A stretch of 64,000 nt of DNA, from positions 1 through 64,000 of the forward strand of contig JABLXH010000025.1 in the NCBI GenBank assembly GCA_013178155.1, written 5' to 3'. Origin of the DNA: Armatimonadota bacterium (GTDB lineage Bacteria; Armatimonadota; Zipacnadia; Zipacnadales; UBA11051). Shown here piece by piece: positions 55,904-64,000 of this stretch (the first letter of the stretch is position 1; each line of letters opens with the position of its first letter). Position numbers and translations under genes: made by a program. The notes under the pieces are model-generated. The model was not told the DNA's origin. It worked only from the letters and a program-made list of their open reading frames with translations, and searched no databases.

Positions 55904-57436
55904 ATGCAGGGCTTTGCGCCGCTGGACTACATCGTCTTCACCGTCTACGTGGCCGCCTCGGTGCTCATTGGCGTCTACTTTGTCAAGGAGCAGCGCACGG
56001 TCAAGGACTACTTCCTGGCCGGGCAGACCATGAACTGGTTCGTGGTGGCTATCTCGGTCATCGCGGCTCTTTTCAGCGGCATCAGCTACCTGGCGGCGCC
56101 CACCGAAGTCTTCAAGAACGACATGACCTACGCGGTCACTCTGCTGGCCTTCTTCGTGGCCACACCAGTGACCACCGTCGTTTTCCTGCCCTTCTTCTAT
56201 CGCTTGAAACTCTACACCGCCTACGAGTATTTCGAGAAGCGTTTTGATGGGCGTCTGCGCTATCTGGCCTCGGCGCTCTTTATCATCCGCGTCGTCTTCT
56301 GGCTGGCGGCGGCCATCTACGCGCCGGCACTGGCCGTGGCCGAGGTGACCGGGATGCCGCTGTGGTTCTCGGTGGTGGTCATTGGTCTTCTGACCACCAT
56401 CTACACCACCCTCGGCGGCATGAAGGCGGTCATCTGGACCGATGTGATGCAGTTCTTCGTGCTGGTCGGCGGACAGGTACTGGTGGCGTGGATCGCCATC
56501 TCTCGCGTGCCGGGCGGCTGGAGCGAAACGCTCCGCATCGCCGACGAGGGCGGCAAGTTCAACTTCCTGAACCTGGACTGGGACCTGACCGTGCGTGTCA
56601 CCTTCTGGTCGGCGCTCATTGGTGGCGTCTTCAGCAACCTTGTGCAGATGGCCACCGACCAGGTCTCCGTGCAGCGCTACCTGACCGCCAAGAGCCTGCG
56701 CGAGGCCCAGCGCTCCCTGTGGTTCAAGCTGGCCGTGACCGTGCCGGTTGTGATTGTCTTCTACCTCATGGGTGCAGTACTCTACGCGTTCTACCAGGCC
56801 CATCCCGAGGCGCTGGCCGCCTTTGGCGACAAGAAGCCCGACCGCATCCTCCCCTACTTCGTCATCAACGAGCTGCCCGTCGGCATTCCCGGCGTGCTCA
56901 TCGCCGCCATCTTCGCGGCGACCATGTCCACCGTCAGCTCCGGCATCAATGCCCTGTCCACCGCCACCATCATGGACTTCTACCGCCGCAACCTGAAGGT
57001 CGAGCCGGAGGCCGAGCGGCTGCTGAGCCTGTCCAAGTGGCTGACTCTCGTCTACGGCCTCCTGGCCACGGCCGCAGGGTTTGTGGTGCCGCTGCTGGGG
57101 ACGCTGATCGAGGCCACCAACAAGATCATGGGCATCTTCGGCGGGCCACTCCTGGGGGTCTTCCTGCTGGGGCTGCTGACCAGGCGCGCCACTTCGCGGG
57201 GGGCGTTGCTGGGCGGCCTGGTGGGCTCTGCGGCGCTCGCTTACGTCGTCTTCGCCACCAAGGTCTCCTTCATGTGGTACGCGGCCTTTGGCACCATCGC
57301 CACTTTCGCGCTGGGCTACGTCTTCAGTCTGCTGGAGCCCGCGCCCGCCAGGGACAAGACGGATGGCCTGGTGTGGTCGCCGGAGACCATGCACCATACG
57401 CTGGAGGACAAGGCCGAGGTGTCCGCCGCCGACTGA
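55904..57436 (+). CDS. Sodium/solute symporter (SSS family)
   Basis: 510 aa with about 13 membrane helices. Family motifs are 'IGVYFVKEQRTVKDYFLAGQ', 'TTIYTTLGGMKAVIWTDVMQ' and 'FAATMSTVSSGINALSTATI', with 'ATDQVSVQRYLTAKSLREAQ' carrying the inner-loop signature. It imports organic solutes, probably sugars or uronic acids, using the Na+ gradient. It lies 68 bases after the lyase gene and 13 before the next secreted enzyme. The ATG at 55904 has AAGGAGG; a codon at 55862 lacks one. Confidence 0.94.
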   Translation: MQGFAPLDYIVFTVYVAASVLIGVYFVKEQRTVKDYFLAGQTMNWFVVAISVIAALFSGISYLAAPTEVFKNDMTYAVTLLAFFVATPVTTVVFLPFFYRLKLYTAYEYFEKRFDGRLRYLASALFIIRVVFWLAAAIYAPALAVAEVTGMPLWFSVVVIGLLTTIYTTLGGMKAVIWTDVMQFFVLVGGQVLVAWIAISRVPGGWSETLRIADEGGKFNFLNLDWDLTVRVTFWSALIGGVFSNLVQMATDQVSVQRYLTAKSLREAQRSLWFKLAVTVPVVIVFYLMGAVLYAFYQAHPEALAAFGDKKPDRILPYFVINELPVGIPGVLIAAIFAATMSTVSSGINALSTATIMDFYRRNLKVEPEAERLLSLSKWLTLVYGLLATAAGFVVPLLGTLIEATNKIMGIFGGPLLGVFLLGLLTRRATSRGALLGGLVGSAALAYVVFATKVSFMWYAAFGTIATFALGYVFSLLEPAPARDKTDGLVWSPETMHHTLEDKAEVSAAD

Positions 57437-57449
57437 GGAGTCCGTCACG

Positions 57450-59606
57450 ATGCGCAGACAATGGACGACAGGAGTGTGCCTGACCATGCTGATCGCCGCT
57501 GTGCCGGTGGCCGGAGAAGGTGACCCGGAGACCTGGAGCGCCTGGCCGCCACGAGCGTACCTGGTGCAGTGCCTGGCCGATGGCATCGAGCCCATTCTCA
57601 AGACCCAGGACCCGGCTACCGGACGCTTCGGCACACAGCCGTGGATCTGCACGGACCAGAATGTGCTGCTGGCCCTGGCCTGCGCGTGGGCGCTGGAGGA
57701 CCCCCGGAACCCCTGGTACCACGACGCGCGCCTGCTGCAGGGCATTGCCAGAGGCGGCGAGGCGCTGGTGGATGACCAGGACGCCCAGGGGATGTGGATC
57801 TTCCGCAAGAAGGACAACTCCACCTGGGGCCAGATCCACATGCCCTGGACCTACAGCCGCTGGATCCGGGCCTATGAGCTGGTCAAGGATGCCCTGCCGC
57901 CGGACAGCCGGGCCAAGTGGGAGGCAGGGCTGCGTTTGGGCTTCGCCGGCATCCGCAAGTACATGGACGGCGGCGTCCATAATATCCCGTGCCATCACGC
58001 TATGGCGCTGTACGTCGCCGGCAAGGTCTTTGACGAGCCGGAGTGGCAGGAGGCCGCCGCCGGCATGATGGCGCGGGTGGTGGCCAAGCAGGACCCGGCG
58101 GGTTACTGGTCCGAGAACTTCGGGCCGGTGGTCGGGTACAACCACGTCTACATCGAGGCGCTGGGAGTCTACTACAGCTACTCACAGGACCCGGTGGCGC
58201 TGGAGGCCCTGCGGCGGGGCGCCCTGTTCCACGCCGGAGTGCTGTGGCCGGATGGCTCCAGCGTGGCCTGTATAGACGAGCGGCAGATCTACCATAAGGG
58301 TCGTGACTACGGCAACGTGGGCTTCACCTGGACGCCCGAGGGGCGCGGTTTCCTGCTGCAGCAGTGGTCGGCCTACGCGACCGAGGGCGGCAAAGTCGGC
58401 ACGGACATGGCAGCGCAGATGCTGCTGTACGGCGGCGAGGGGACAGGGGTCGCACCGGCGTCCGCGGGCGACCGGGGTCAGACCGTCCTCGGCGCCAACG
58501 GTGCCCTCATCAAGCGCGACAAGCCATGGTCCTGGGCCTTCTCGGCCTACACCTGCCCGGTGCCGCAGAACCGCTGGATCCAGGACCGCCACAACTACGT
58601 GGACGTCTTCCAGGACGACCTGGGTTTGGTCATCGGCGGCGGGAACACGAAGCTGCAGCCCTACTGGTCCACCTTTACCGTCGGGGACCCGGAGCTGCTG
58701 AAGCACCAGCCCGGCGACGAGAACCCCGACTTCGCCCCGGATATCCCCCTGAAGTGGTTAGCCGATCGGGCGGCGCTGGACCTGCAGGCGGGCCGGCTGG
58801 ACCTGACCTACGGCGAGGCCCAGGCCAGCGTCAGCGCCACACGTGAACGGCAGGACCTGGTGCTGACCTATCGAGCGCCGTCGGACCAGGTGGTGGAGGC
58901 ACACGTGCCTCTGCTGTGGCGCGGCGGTAAGGTGACACTGGCCGACGGACTGTCGGTGAGGCTGACCGAGGAGCCATTGGCGCTGACGGCGGCCGAAATC
59001 GGCCAGCACTTTGTCTACGCGGGGCTGAAAGTGACAGTGCCGGCCGGCGCGCGCTTGCTGTGGCCTTGCCGCCAGCATGACCCCTACACCAAGGATGGCC
59101 GCTCGGCGCTCAGCAACGCCAAATTGGTGCTCTGTCTGCCCTTCGCCGGCGGTGTGGTCGAGCAGCAGGTAAGGCTCAGCCTGGCGCCCGAGGAGCCGTT
59201 CCGCGGCCTGGTTTTCGAGGCACGCGACCTGCCCTTCGCGTTCACGGGAGAAGGGTACACCAAACGCCTGGACAGCCTCGGCGCCCAACTCCTGGCAGCC
59301 GCCAAGCCCGGCGAGAGTCTCACCTTCACCCTGCCGTCGGTAAAGCCTGGACGCTACGAGCTGCTGGCGGAGTTTGTGCTGGCCGACGTCTACGGGGTCG
59401 TGCGAGTGCTCCTGGACGGGCGGCGCGTGGGCGAGCCGTTCGATGCCTACACCCCGGGTGTGGACGCCGAGGGCGAGCGGGTGTCCTTTGGCCCCGTGGA
59501 CCTGACCGAGGGGACGCACACGCTGACCCTCAAAGTCGTGACCAGGAACCCGAAGGCCAGCAAGCACTTCATCGGTGTCAAGCGCTGGCTCCTGCGGCCA
59601 CTGTAG
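57450..59606 (+). CDS. Secreted (alpha/alpha)-toroid enzyme, candidate polysaccharide lyase or hydrolase
   Basis: 718 aa, signal peptide (1-24, VPVAG). Residues 30-350 are helix-rich with Trp and His landmarks typical of (alpha/alpha)6 toroid glycosidases and lyases: 'HNIPCHHAMALYVAGKVFDE', 'GYNHVYIEALGVYYSYSQDP', 'ACIDERQIYHKGRDYGNVGF'. Residues 400-600 form a beta-rich domain, and the last 110 look like a CBM-type jelly roll. I cannot place it in a numbered family. ATG at 57450 with GAGGAG, 13 bases after the symporter stop, so it is part of that operon. Confidence 0.75.
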   Translation: MRRQWTTGVCLTMLIAAVPVAGEGDPETWSAWPPRAYLVQCLADGIEPILKTQDPATGRFGTQPWICTDQNVLLALACAWALEDPRNPWYHDARLLQGIARGGEALVDDQDAQGMWIFRKKDNSTWGQIHMPWTYSRWIRAYELVKDALPPDSRAKWEAGLRLGFAGIRKYMDGGVHNIPCHHAMALYVAGKVFDEPEWQEAAAGMMARVVAKQDPAGYWSENFGPVVGYNHVYIEALGVYYSYSQDPVALEALRRGALFHAGVLWPDGSSVACIDERQIYHKGRDYGNVGFTWTPEGRGFLLQQWSAYATEGGKVGTDMAAQMLLYGGEGTGVAPASAGDRGQTVLGANGALIKRDKPWSWAFSAYTCPVPQNRWIQDRHNYVDVFQDDLGLVIGGGNTKLQPYWSTFTVGDPELLKHQPGDENPDFAPDIPLKWLADRAALDLQAGRLDLTYGEAQASVSATRERQDLVLTYRAPSDQVVEAHVPLLWRGGKVTLADGLSVRLTEEPLALTAAEIGQHFVYAGLKVTVPAGARLLWPCRQHDPYTKDGRSALSNAKLVLCLPFAGGVVEQQVRLSLAPEEPFRGLVFEARDLPFAFTGEGYTKRLDSLGAQLLAAAKPGESLTFTLPSVKPGRYELLAEFVLADVYGVVRVLLDGRRVGEPFDAYTPGVDAEGERVSFGPVDLTEGTHTLTLKVVTRNPKASKHFIGVKRWLLRPL

Positions 59607-59609
59607 GGC

Positions 59610-60743
59610 TCAGGTCAACGGATCGTCCAGCGCTACCAGGAACCAATCCGGCACTTCTGCGGCCCAGACCTGTCCCAGGCCCCTGCGGTCAGAGTTGAAG
59701 ATCACGTGCCGGCTGCCGGGCGTCAGATAGGGATGCGGGTGGGTGTACTGCGGGCTGGCGCAGGTGGCCCCGGTGTCGCAGAGAGGCAGCAAGCGGCCGG
59801 TAGCGATGCTGCCCACGTAGATACGGCCATTGGTGAAGTCGTCCACCACGAAGTACCGCCCGTTCACTGAGGCGGAGATGTGACCGAAGCCGAGACCACG
59901 CCACAGGCAGCGCGCGCGCTCGTCACCCGGCGCAACCAGATACACCGCCCCGCGCAGGGCGTCGCTGGTGGTCAGGATGATGCGCCCGGTGTCGCCGACC
60001 CAGCACTCGTGGCCAGTGACCGGGCCGGTGTGGGGCTTGCCGACGGGCAAGTACTGCACGGCGCCGGTCTCGATGTCCAGCACATACAGCGTGGCTCCCT
60101 GTTCACCCACCAGTTGCAGGAAGTTGTACTCCTCATCCACGATGCTGCCCCAGTTGAGCTGCACCAGCACCTGCCGCCCGTGGCGTGGCTCAAACTGCTG
60201 GTGCGGGTTACAGATGTGCTCATGGGTGTGGATAACCTCCCACGAGCCGTTGCTCAGGTCCACACGGTACAGCCCCCAGATGTCGCCCTCGACCCGGAAG
60301 TTGCCCAGGAAGTAGCGCTCATCGGGCGAGACGCTGCAGACACCGTAGCGCGTCCGCGGACAAGCGCTCAGGTCGCCGACCTCCTCCAGTTCCCACTTGG
60401 CCAGGTCCAGGCGCATCAACAGCCGGTCCGAGGTCGCGGTCCGGGTCTCAAAGAACAGGGCATCGCTGAATAGGTTCGAGGCCGGGTAGCCGTTGATGAG
60501 GCACCCAGTCGGCGCGACCTGACCGGTCTCCAGGTCGGCGATCCAGAGCTGCTCGTCGGGCTCAGTGCCCACGGCACTGCGCAGGATGGCCAGGTATCGC
60601 CCGTCGGCGGAGGTGTAGCGCTCCTCGCAGTAGACGTTGTGGCTGATGAGCGCAGCACTGGTCACCTGAACGAGACGCGCACCGACGTTTGTGTCACTGC
60701 CGCGTGCGATGGTCTCGGGCTGCCAGTGGAGCCTGAGCTGCAT
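59610..60743 (-). CDS. Oligogalacturonate lyase-like seven-bladed propeller (PL22 type)
   Basis: 377 aa, cytoplasmic (no signal). The propeller blades carry family marks: 'HTHEHICNPHQQFEP', 'VTGHECWVGDTGRII', 'GFGHISASVNGRYFVVDDFT' and 'YTHPHPYLTPGSRHVIFNSD'. In PL22 the His and Gln cluster binds Mn2+ and cleaves oligogalacturonides from the end; those His are present here. It starts 14 bases after the GH10 xylanase stop, forming a two-gene operon. The cytoplasmic location fits degradation of imported oligomers. Confidence 0.85.
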   Translation of the reverse strand: MQLRLHWQPETIARGSDTNVGARLVQVTSAALISHNVYCEERYTSADGRYLAILRSAVGTEPDEQLWIADLETGQVAPTGCLINGYPASNLFSDALFFETRTATSDRLLMRLDLAKWELEEVGDLSACPRTRYGVCSVSPDERYFLGNFRVEGDIWGLYRVDLSNGSWEVIHTHEHICNPHQQFEPRHGRQVLVQLNWGSIVDEEYNFLQLVGEQGATLYVLDIETGAVQYLPVGKPHTGPVTGHECWVGDTGRIILTTSDALRGAVYLVAPGDERARCLWRGLGFGHISASVNGRYFVVDDFTNGRIYVGSIATGRLLPLCDTGATCASPQYTHPHPYLTPGSRHVIFNSDRRGLGQVWAAEVPDWFLVALDDPLT

Positions 60744-60756
60744 GGGTATCTCCGCT

Positions 60757-62157
60757 TCAGCGCAAGGTCACGGCCCAAGGCGTGACCGTCTCGCGGCTGA
60801 GTGTCGCCTCACAATCCGCGACCAGGCCCTTGTGGCGCACCGTGATGCGGTAGTCACCCAGGAAGGCTCGCAGCCGCACACGTCCGCGGCTGTCGGTGGT
60901 GAGGGCCTCGTCGGTCCACCATTCACCCCTCACCAGCCGCAGCAGCTCGGTGTAGACGGGCTTGGGGGACATGTCCTTGCGCACCATACCGGCCGGGGCG
61001 CCCTGCCAGGCAGCGGCGTCGCTGAAATCCCACCAGGTAATGGCCTGCACGGCCCGGTGACTGAACAGGATCCGGTACAGGCTGGTCACATAACGGGCCT
61101 GGCGCTGCTCCCCCTCGGGCGTCGTTTCCCATCCCGGGTGATGGCTCATCCAGTCGCTGTCGGTCTTCAGCGCCCCGCTCAGAACGGTCATCTCGGTGAA
61201 GTGCAGGGGCTTGCCGTAGCGGGCATAGCGTTCGCACAGCTTCCACCAAGTATCGAGAGGCGGCGTGCCGGCGTGCATGTGGCTCTGAATACCTACAGCG
61301 TCGTAGGACACATCTCTGTCGTTCAGGTATCGTAGCTGGCTGGTGTACAGCCGGGGCCAGACGTTGAAGTCGTTCACCAGCAGCTTCGCCTGTGGCCCCG
61401 CCTCGCGCGCCCAGCTCAGCGCCCGGGCCACCGCTTCCTCGTGGCCCAGGCTCTTCACCCAGGCCCCTACGCCGTTAGCGACGAGGGCCGAGACCGTCGC
61501 CTCATTGATGACATCCCAGTACTCGATCTTCCCCGCGAAGGCCGGGATGATGCTCCGCACGCGCCTTTCGAGCAGCCCCTCAACCACCTTCGCCGCTTGC
61601 GCCGGCTCAAGGCCCGCTACCTTGGCTGCCAGCCAGGCTGGCGGCACTTCGTGCCACACCAGGGGATGTCCCTTGGCACGAATGCCGTGGGCCACGCACC
61701 AGTCGGCCATCCGCTGGAGGCGCTGCTCGGAGGTTCTGCCCTCCTCCGGCTCGTACGATCCCCAGTAGAAGGGCAGCGTGGCGTAGTTGAACAGCGCAGC
61801 GAACTGCTGCTCGTAGGCGCGGTTGAGCTTCGCGTCGGGGAGCGCGCCCAGAGCATAGGCGTTGCAGCCGAACAAGAAGGCATGGCGCGTCTGCTGAACC
61901 CGGACCTGCGCCCCCGGCACGGGACGTCCCTGCGCGTCGCGCACCTCGACCGTCAGGTCCGCCATGCGATGCAGTCGAATGCGACGGTCACAGCCGGCCA
62001 GCAGCTTCTGCTCGGCGTCAGACCGCCCCTGGGGGTCGGTGAGAGCTGGCATCAGCGACGCTCCTTCTCCAAAAACAGGCGATAGGGCAGCCATACACAG
62101 CAGGGCGAACAGCCCCACCGATAGCTTGACGAGACCCCGCGTTGGTGCTCCACCCAT
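60757..62157 (-). CDS. Secreted GH10 endo-1,4-beta-xylanase
   Basis: 466 aa. Signal peptide (about 1-30). A short Ig/CBM-like strand region (about 60-90, 'LTVEVRDAQGRPVPGAQVRV') precedes the GH10 barrel. 'FLFGCNAYALG', 'NYATLPFYWGSYEPEEG' and 'GHPLVWHEVPPAWLA' match the substrate-cleft motifs; the acid/base Glu is in 'EYWDVINEATVSA' (about 218) and the nucleophile in 'PLHFTEMTVLSG' (about 321). A small C-terminal domain follows. It hydrolyses xylan internally. First gene of its operon, diverging from the GH5-like gene. Confidence 0.92.
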   Translation of the reverse strand: MGGAPTRGLVKLSVGLFALLCMAALSPVFGEGASLMPALTDPQGRSDAEQKLLAGCDRRIRLHRMADLTVEVRDAQGRPVPGAQVRVQQTRHAFLFGCNAYALGALPDAKLNRAYEQQFAALFNYATLPFYWGSYEPEEGRTSEQRLQRMADWCVAHGIRAKGHPLVWHEVPPAWLAAKVAGLEPAQAAKVVEGLLERRVRSIIPAFAGKIEYWDVINEATVSALVANGVGAWVKSLGHEEAVARALSWAREAGPQAKLLVNDFNVWPRLYTSQLRYLNDRDVSYDAVGIQSHMHAGTPPLDTWWKLCERYARYGKPLHFTEMTVLSGALKTDSDWMSHHPGWETTPEGEQRQARYVTSLYRILFSHRAVQAITWWDFSDAAAWQGAPAGMVRKDMSPKPVYTELLRLVRGEWWTDEALTTDSRGRVRLRAFLGDYRITVRHKGLVADCEATLSRETVTPWAVTLR

Positions 62158-62277
62158 ATGGTCGTCTCCAGCAGGGGGCAGGACGATGGCTCAACGCCGA
62201 CGAACCGTTCAGAACGCAACGGCATTTCGCTGCTGATGCACTCGGACCTCTACCGCTTCCGAAGGAGGCTTGTCGCT

Positions 62278-64000
62278 GTGTGTGCCTGTCGTGTTCACAC
62301 CCCCGCCCTGCTGACTACGGCCCTTGCCATAGTAGCCGCGTGTGCTCTGCCGCGTCCGGGCTTCGCTCAGTCCCTGGACCTCAAATCCGGGTGGCAGGCG
62401 CTCGGCGAGACGGGCAACCTGAGCGCGACGGCGACCGGCGAACAGGCGGCCCCCCTGGCCCTGACGCTGTCGGCCACGCGAGGAAGCTTCGCGGCTGTCG
62501 GCCCCGCTTTGCCCATCAAGGCGTGGCGGGGCCGGGGGCTGAAGCTGCGCGCAATGGTGAAGCTCGAACAGGCGGTGGGCAAGACCTACCTGGCGGTGGA
62601 GCTCTTGCGCAGGCGGGAATCCCTCGGGCTGCTGGCGGAGAGCAATGCCCTGACCTCCGATACGCCTGGCTGGGTCGCACGCTGGCTGGTAACAGATGTC
62701 CCCGCTGACACGCCTGCCACGCACCTGCGGGTGCGCCTGCACAGCGACGACAACAGCGGACAGGCTCACTTCCGTCAGGTTTCGCTGACTCGGCTTCCGC
62801 CCAATCAGCCGGTCATAGACGGTCCGGTACGCCCCCCGCAGCGAGGGCAGATCATCGCCCGCGACGGTCACCTTGTGGACAGCCAGGGACAGCGCATTCG
62901 GCTCTGGGGCATCAACTGCGTGGACGAGCTGGGGCGCGACTACCGCCAGATCACTCAGATCGTCGCCCGCATCAAGCAGATGGGCTTCAACGCGGTGCGG
63001 CTCCACCTCTATGACAGCCGGTTCATAGACACCGAAGCCCGGACAGCGGCAGGCGAGCCAACCTCGCGCGTCTGGCGAGAGCCAGGTCAGAGGGGCGATG
63101 GCTCACTCCCTGACCGCATGGACTACTTCATCTACCGCGCCGAGAAGGCAGGTCTCTACCTGTATCTCACCTTCGATCGGGGAGGCGCAGCCTTTGGGCC
63201 CGGTGACTACGACGTCTTGCCCTCGGCGGGCCCCGAGGACGAGGCGGCGTGGAAGGAAGCCGTGGCGGCGACCAACCAGGGCTGGGCCAACGAGCATCTG
63301 TACTTCGTGGACGACCGGCTGCAGGCCCTTCAACTGGAGTACGCCCGGCGGCAGTTGCAGCACGTGAACGCCTATACGGGTACCCGCATCGGTGATGACC
63401 CGTACGTTGCGCTGTGGGAACTCACCAACGAGAATGGCTTCCCCTCGGCCATGGTGAGCGGCAGCTACCGCCAGTGGCCGGAGTACTTTCAGCGGAAGTT
63501 CCAGCAGCGCTGGAACACCTGGCTGCGCGAGAGGTATGCCTCCCAGACGCAGCTTCTGGCGAGCTGGGGCAGTATGCAGCCGGGTGAGAGCCTGAGCGAC
63601 GGCTCGATCCGCCCGGCGCCCCACATCGGCGAGGCCGCGGACTACCCCGCGGCCCGGCATGCCGACTTCCGGCGTTTTATCTACGATCTGACCATCGGCT
63701 TCAACCGAAAACTCGAGGCGGTACTGGCCACTGAAGGCAAGTGTTCACCGCGAGCCCCGGTGTCCCATGACACGGTCTTTGAGCACAAGCATGCCTGGTT
63801 TTACCCGGTTAGCCAGGGGACATTCCAGGCGATTGGGCAGTATGTCGCGGGCACTCCCGAACTGGCACGCAACCGCAGTTTCCTGGGCCGTCGGCCTCTG
63901 GACGCCTATGCCTACTCGGCCGCAACCATCGCTGACAAGCCGATGGTGGTCTACGAGAGCAACATCCACCTGCCCGCTGCCGACCGCGCTTACTACCCGA
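62278..64000 (+). CDS. Secreted GH5-like glycoside hydrolase (3' end beyond the window)
   Basis: At least 574 codons; the frame is still open at base 64000. I chose the GTG at 62278 because AAGGAGG lies nine bases upstream and because a signal peptide follows ('HTPALLTTALAIVAACALPRPGFAQ'). An N-terminal jelly-roll of CBM type covers about 30-175. The catalytic barrel begins 'LWGINCVDELGRDYRQI' and has the clan GH-A acid/base in 'ALWELTNENGF' (about 383) and a candidate nucleophile Glu in 'MVVYESNIH' (about 558). It belongs with the GH5/GH-A cellulase or mannanase type; the exact family is not certain. Confidence 0.85.
   Translation, partial: MCACRVHTPALLTTALAIVAACALPRPGFAQSLDLKSGWQALGETGNLSATATGEQAAPLALTLSATRGSFAAVGPALPIKAWRGRGLKLRAMVKLEQAVGKTYLAVELLRRRESLGLLAESNALTSDTPGWVARWLVTDVPADTPATHLRVRLHSDDNSGQAHFRQVSLTRLPPNQPVIDGPVRPPQRGQIIARDGHLVDSQGQRIRLWGINCVDELGRDYRQITQIVARIKQMGFNAVRLHLYDSRFIDTEARTAAGEPTSRVWREPGQRGDGSLPDRMDYFIYRAEKAGLYLYLTFDRGGAAFGPGDYDVLPSAGPEDEAAWKEAVAATNQGWANEHLYFVDDRLQALQLEYARRQLQHVNAYTGTRIGDDPYVALWELTNENGFPSAMVSGSYRQWPEYFQRKFQQRWNTWLRERYASQTQLLASWGSMQPGESLSDGSIRPAPHIGEAADYPAARHADFRRFIYDLTIGFNRKLEAVLATEGKCSPRAPVSHDTVFEHKHAWFYPVSQGTFQAIGQYVAGTPELARNRSFLGRRPLDAYAYSAATIADKPMVVYESNIHLPAADRAYYP

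Noticed and set aside
55865-57841. Minus-strand open frame of 658 codons opposite the symporter
   Set aside because: His- and Gly-rich low-complexity translation with no motif; the sodium/solute symporter is clear on the plus strand.

Overview
This is a GC-rich (mid-60s percent by eye), densely coded bacterial chromosome segment with no rRNA, tRNA, CRISPR array or phage genes that I can see. Several traits point to a free-living plant-matter degrader, most likely Armatimonadota or a neighbouring lineage: a SepF-YggS-ProC-YggT division block (a Terrabacteria-type arrangement), two pseudopilin-like proteins of the DUF1559 type with H-x9-DG motifs, URO-D-like proteins, Gfo/Idh oxidoreductases, and many secreted glycosidases and lyases. 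The assignment is an inference from gene content only.

Layout. 1-6 kb: the tail of an oxidoreductase, then a minus-strand block of DUF167, a CPBP protease, YggT, ProC, SepF, YggS and a zinc-ribbon protein, the zinc-ribbon-to-YggT part driven by a near-consensus promoter at 6135-6163. 6.2-8.05 kb: a fluoride riboswitch controlling a cation/proton antiporter and a universal stress protein. 8-18 kb: a beta-propeller lipoprotein, a TIM-barrel isomerase, a GH30-like enzyme, a GH4 enzyme, a zinc dehydrogenase, a GH43-like lipoprotein and an M20 peptidase. 18.2-18.85 kb: a REP-associated transposase with flanking REP palindromes. 18.9-30.5 kb: an aminotransferase, membrane proteins, a hydroxyacid dehydrogenase, a winged-helix-like protein, RimO, a solitary DNA methyltransferase and FtsK.

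30.7-33.1 kb is the most unusual region. A cobalamin riboswitch with its own promoter precedes a single pseudopilin-like gene. The upstream operon (a second pseudopilin-like protein and a thioredoxin-like protein) has three 10-bp tandem repeats lying over its promoter. 33-45.5 kb holds a Gfo/Idh oxidoreductase, a kinase-like sensor with a degenerate ATPase domain and its receiver partner, a FecR/CHASE2-cyclase pair, alanine dehydrogenase, a lipid kinase, CdsA and a thioredoxin reductase.

45.5-64 kb: two URO-D-like proteins, a lipoprotein with a possible caspase-like His/Cys dyad, a ferredoxin-type aldo/keto reductase, and then a polysaccharide-use locus. In that locus a heparinase II/III-like lyase, a sodium/solute symporter and a secreted toroid enzyme form a plus-strand operon. 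It converges on a minus-strand GH10 xylanase and PL22-like oligogalacturonate lyase pair, which diverges from a GH5-like hydrolase that runs off the right edge. Together these suggest extracellular breakdown of xylan or pectin-like uronic polymers followed by sodium-driven uptake.
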